Positions 26,339 through 27,228 of a stretch of 27,228 bases of DNA are shown here, one piece after another; positions within the stretch are counted from its first letter, which is position 1, and each line of letters opens with the position of its first letter. Position numbers and translations under genes: made by a program. Below the pieces are notes generated by a model. That model searched no databases and was not told the origin of the DNA. It saw nothing but the letters and a program-made list of their open reading frames with translations. This DNA comes from JBKEDC01 sp047971925 (GTDB taxonomy: Bacteria > Bacteroidota > Bacteroidia > Bacteroidales > Prolixibacteraceae), in assembly GCA_047971925.1 (NCBI GenBank), contig JBKEAC010000163.1:1-27228 (forward strand), written 5' to 3'.

Positions 26339-26485
26339 ATGAGCAGTGAACACCATGAATTTAAAACAGATAGCTACACCACATTCGATCAGATTTATTT
26401 ATCCGATGAAAAAGAAAATGCTCAAAATTGCGAAAAATGTAAACTCCAGATATCAATTTACACCAAAATTGCAATGTCCAATTAG
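26339..26485 (+). CDS. 48-codon orphan ORF ending at the array, possibly a gene remnant
   Basis: A frame from ATG 26339 to TAG 26483-26485 encodes 48 residues beginning MSSEHHEFKTDSYTTFDQIY and containing a CEKC pair. Its mixed, charged composition looks more protein-like than other frames nearby. The stop falls 3 bp before the 42-bp array begins, so the 3' part of a longer gene may have been lost at that junction. No family is recognised. It could equally be a chance frame. Confidence 0.3.
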   Translation: MSSEHHEFKTDSYTTFDQIYLSDEKENAQNCEKCKLQISIYTKIAMSN

Positions 26486-26488
26486 CAA

Positions 26489-26950
26489 GAAAAAATTTTT
26501 TCAGACGAAAAACAAAACGGGAATGGACATGAAAAAATTTTTTCAGACGAAAAACAAAATGGGAATGGACATGAAAAAATTTTTTCAGACGAAAAACAAA
26601 ATGGGAATGGACGTGAAAAAATTTTTTCAGACGAAAAACAAAACGGGAATGGACATGAAAAAATTTTTTCAGACAAAAAACAAAATGGGAATGGACGTGA
26701 AAAAATTTTTTCAGACGAAAAACAAAATGGGAATGGACGTGAAAAAATTTTTTCAGACGAAAAACAAAATGGGAATGGACATGAAAAAATTTTTTCAGAC
26801 AAAAAACAAAATGGGAATGGACATGAAAAAATTTTTTCAGACGAAAAACAAAATGGGAATGGACATGAAAAAATTTTTTCAGACGAAAAACAAAACGGGA
26901 ATGGACGTAAAAAAAAAATTTCAGACGAAAAACAAAATGGAAATGGCATT
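26489..26950. repeat. Eleven-unit 42-bp tandem array with phased A6T6 palindromes (array 3)
   Basis: Eleven units start every 42 bp from 26489 (26531, 26573, ... 26909). Each of the first ten begins with the 14-bp perfect palindrome gaaaaaattttttc, followed by agacgaaaaacaaaatggga and atggacat. Variation is confined to a few sites: cgaaaaac or caaaaaac, aaaatggg or aaaacggg, and ggacat or ggacgt. In the last unit the palindrome decays to an A10T3 run. Three reading frames (one plus, two minus) are open through the array because 42 is a multiple of three and the unit lacks stops there; I do not regard them as genes. There are no spacers, so it is not CRISPR. Confidence 0.95.
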
Positions 26951-27228
26951 CACGCCCAAATGGAAATATCGACTCCAAAACAAACATCGGATTTTACGAC
27001 TACGGCAAACGACCACATGCCATGACCGGCGTGGAAAATGTGGGCGGACTAATCTCCGGAAACAACCAAAAAATCACCTACACCGCATTTGACAAAGTGG
27101 CTACCATCAGCGAAAAAGTAGCTTCCTACCAAATGCAACTAACAATTACCTACGGACCCGACGAACAACGATGGAAAACATCATTGAAAAAGAACAATGA
27201 ATTGCAAAAAACAATTATATTTGCCCCT
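26941..27228 (+). pseudogene. 5'-truncated RHS-repeat protein fragment, continues past the window
   Basis: A frame in phase with 26941 reads through to the window end. Its text is typical of Bacteroidota RHS/YD-repeat proteins: NGNIDSKTNIGFYDYG, KRPHAMTGV, QKITYTAFDKVATISEK and LTITYGPDEQRWKTSLKK. These sit in the part just before the conserved RHS core, so most of a normally long N-terminal region is missing. The last upstream in-frame stop is TAA at 26908-26910, inside the final array unit, and the first in-frame ATG is only at 27022. The gene therefore seems cut off at the array boundary. A very short internal-start RHS cassette, as found beside intact rhs genes, is the alternative. Confidence 0.7.

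Noticed and set aside
26361..26987. Two overlapping minus-strand frames (208 and 155 codons) rich in Phe, Cys and His
   Set aside because: Same cause: a stop-free repeat. The composition reflects A/T-tracts, not a protein.
26346..27092. Plus-strand 248-codon frame through array 3, with repeated KKFFQTKNKMGMDM
   Set aside because: The frame is open only because the 42-bp unit has no stop in it; two minus-strand frames are equally open. It leaves the array in a different frame from the RHS sequence and has no plausible domain.

Overview
The window comes from a Bacteroidota chromosome. The evidence is a PorP/SprF-type IX secretion (T9SS) protein, a gliding-motility-type (CHU_C) C-terminal sorting domain, a PD40/OmpA envelope protein, a Bacteroidota-style PagL-like barrel, a Bacteroidota -7 box (TAnnTTTG) ahead of mpl, and AT-rich intergenic DNA without clear Shine-Dalgarno sites. 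The exact genus cannot be read from the sequence.

Layout. 1-1083 is non-coding: a 42-bp tandem array, a hairpin flanked by direct repeats, and a hairpin terminator. 1084-6555 holds housekeeping and envelope genes: a secreted protein with two retropepsin-like lobes (+), a PagL-like outer-membrane barrel (-), a second 42-bp array with an 11-bp array, an EamA transporter (-) and the peptidoglycan-recycling ligase mpl (+). A perfect 20-bp hairpin (6575-6618) ends mpl and the opposing operon. 6650-7852 (-) is a three-gene overlapping operon: DUF6249-like membrane protein, ECF sigma factor, and a small two-helix membrane protein that may be its anti-sigma.

8010-26111 (-) is the main locus, six genes in one direction ending at a good terminator (7945-7987). 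In transcription order they are a 3395-residue modular surface protein, two paralogous 571- and 555-residue proteins of six Ig-like modules each, a 394-residue protein that alone carries a type B T9SS sorting domain, a PorP/SprF protein, and an OmpA protein with PD40 repeats and a C-terminal SPOR domain. The layout resembles sprB-sprF, but the exported material is divided among four signal-peptide proteins and only the last has a recognisable sorting signal. I infer a multi-subunit cell-surface structure: the CTD protein engages T9SS/PorP and acts as base or adaptor, the Cys-paired module proteins form a stalk, and the giant protein (delta-60 propeller, BspA/DUF285 repeats, invasin-like Ig domains, GEVED) is the adhesive part. 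This is inference, not shown.

26112-27228 holds the long leader of the giant gene, a 48-codon orphan ORF, an 11-unit 42-bp array with a palindromic A6T6 tract in every unit, and a 5'-truncated RHS-repeat gene fragment that runs off the window. All three arrays in the window have a period of exactly 42 bp, and two of them appear related in sequence.
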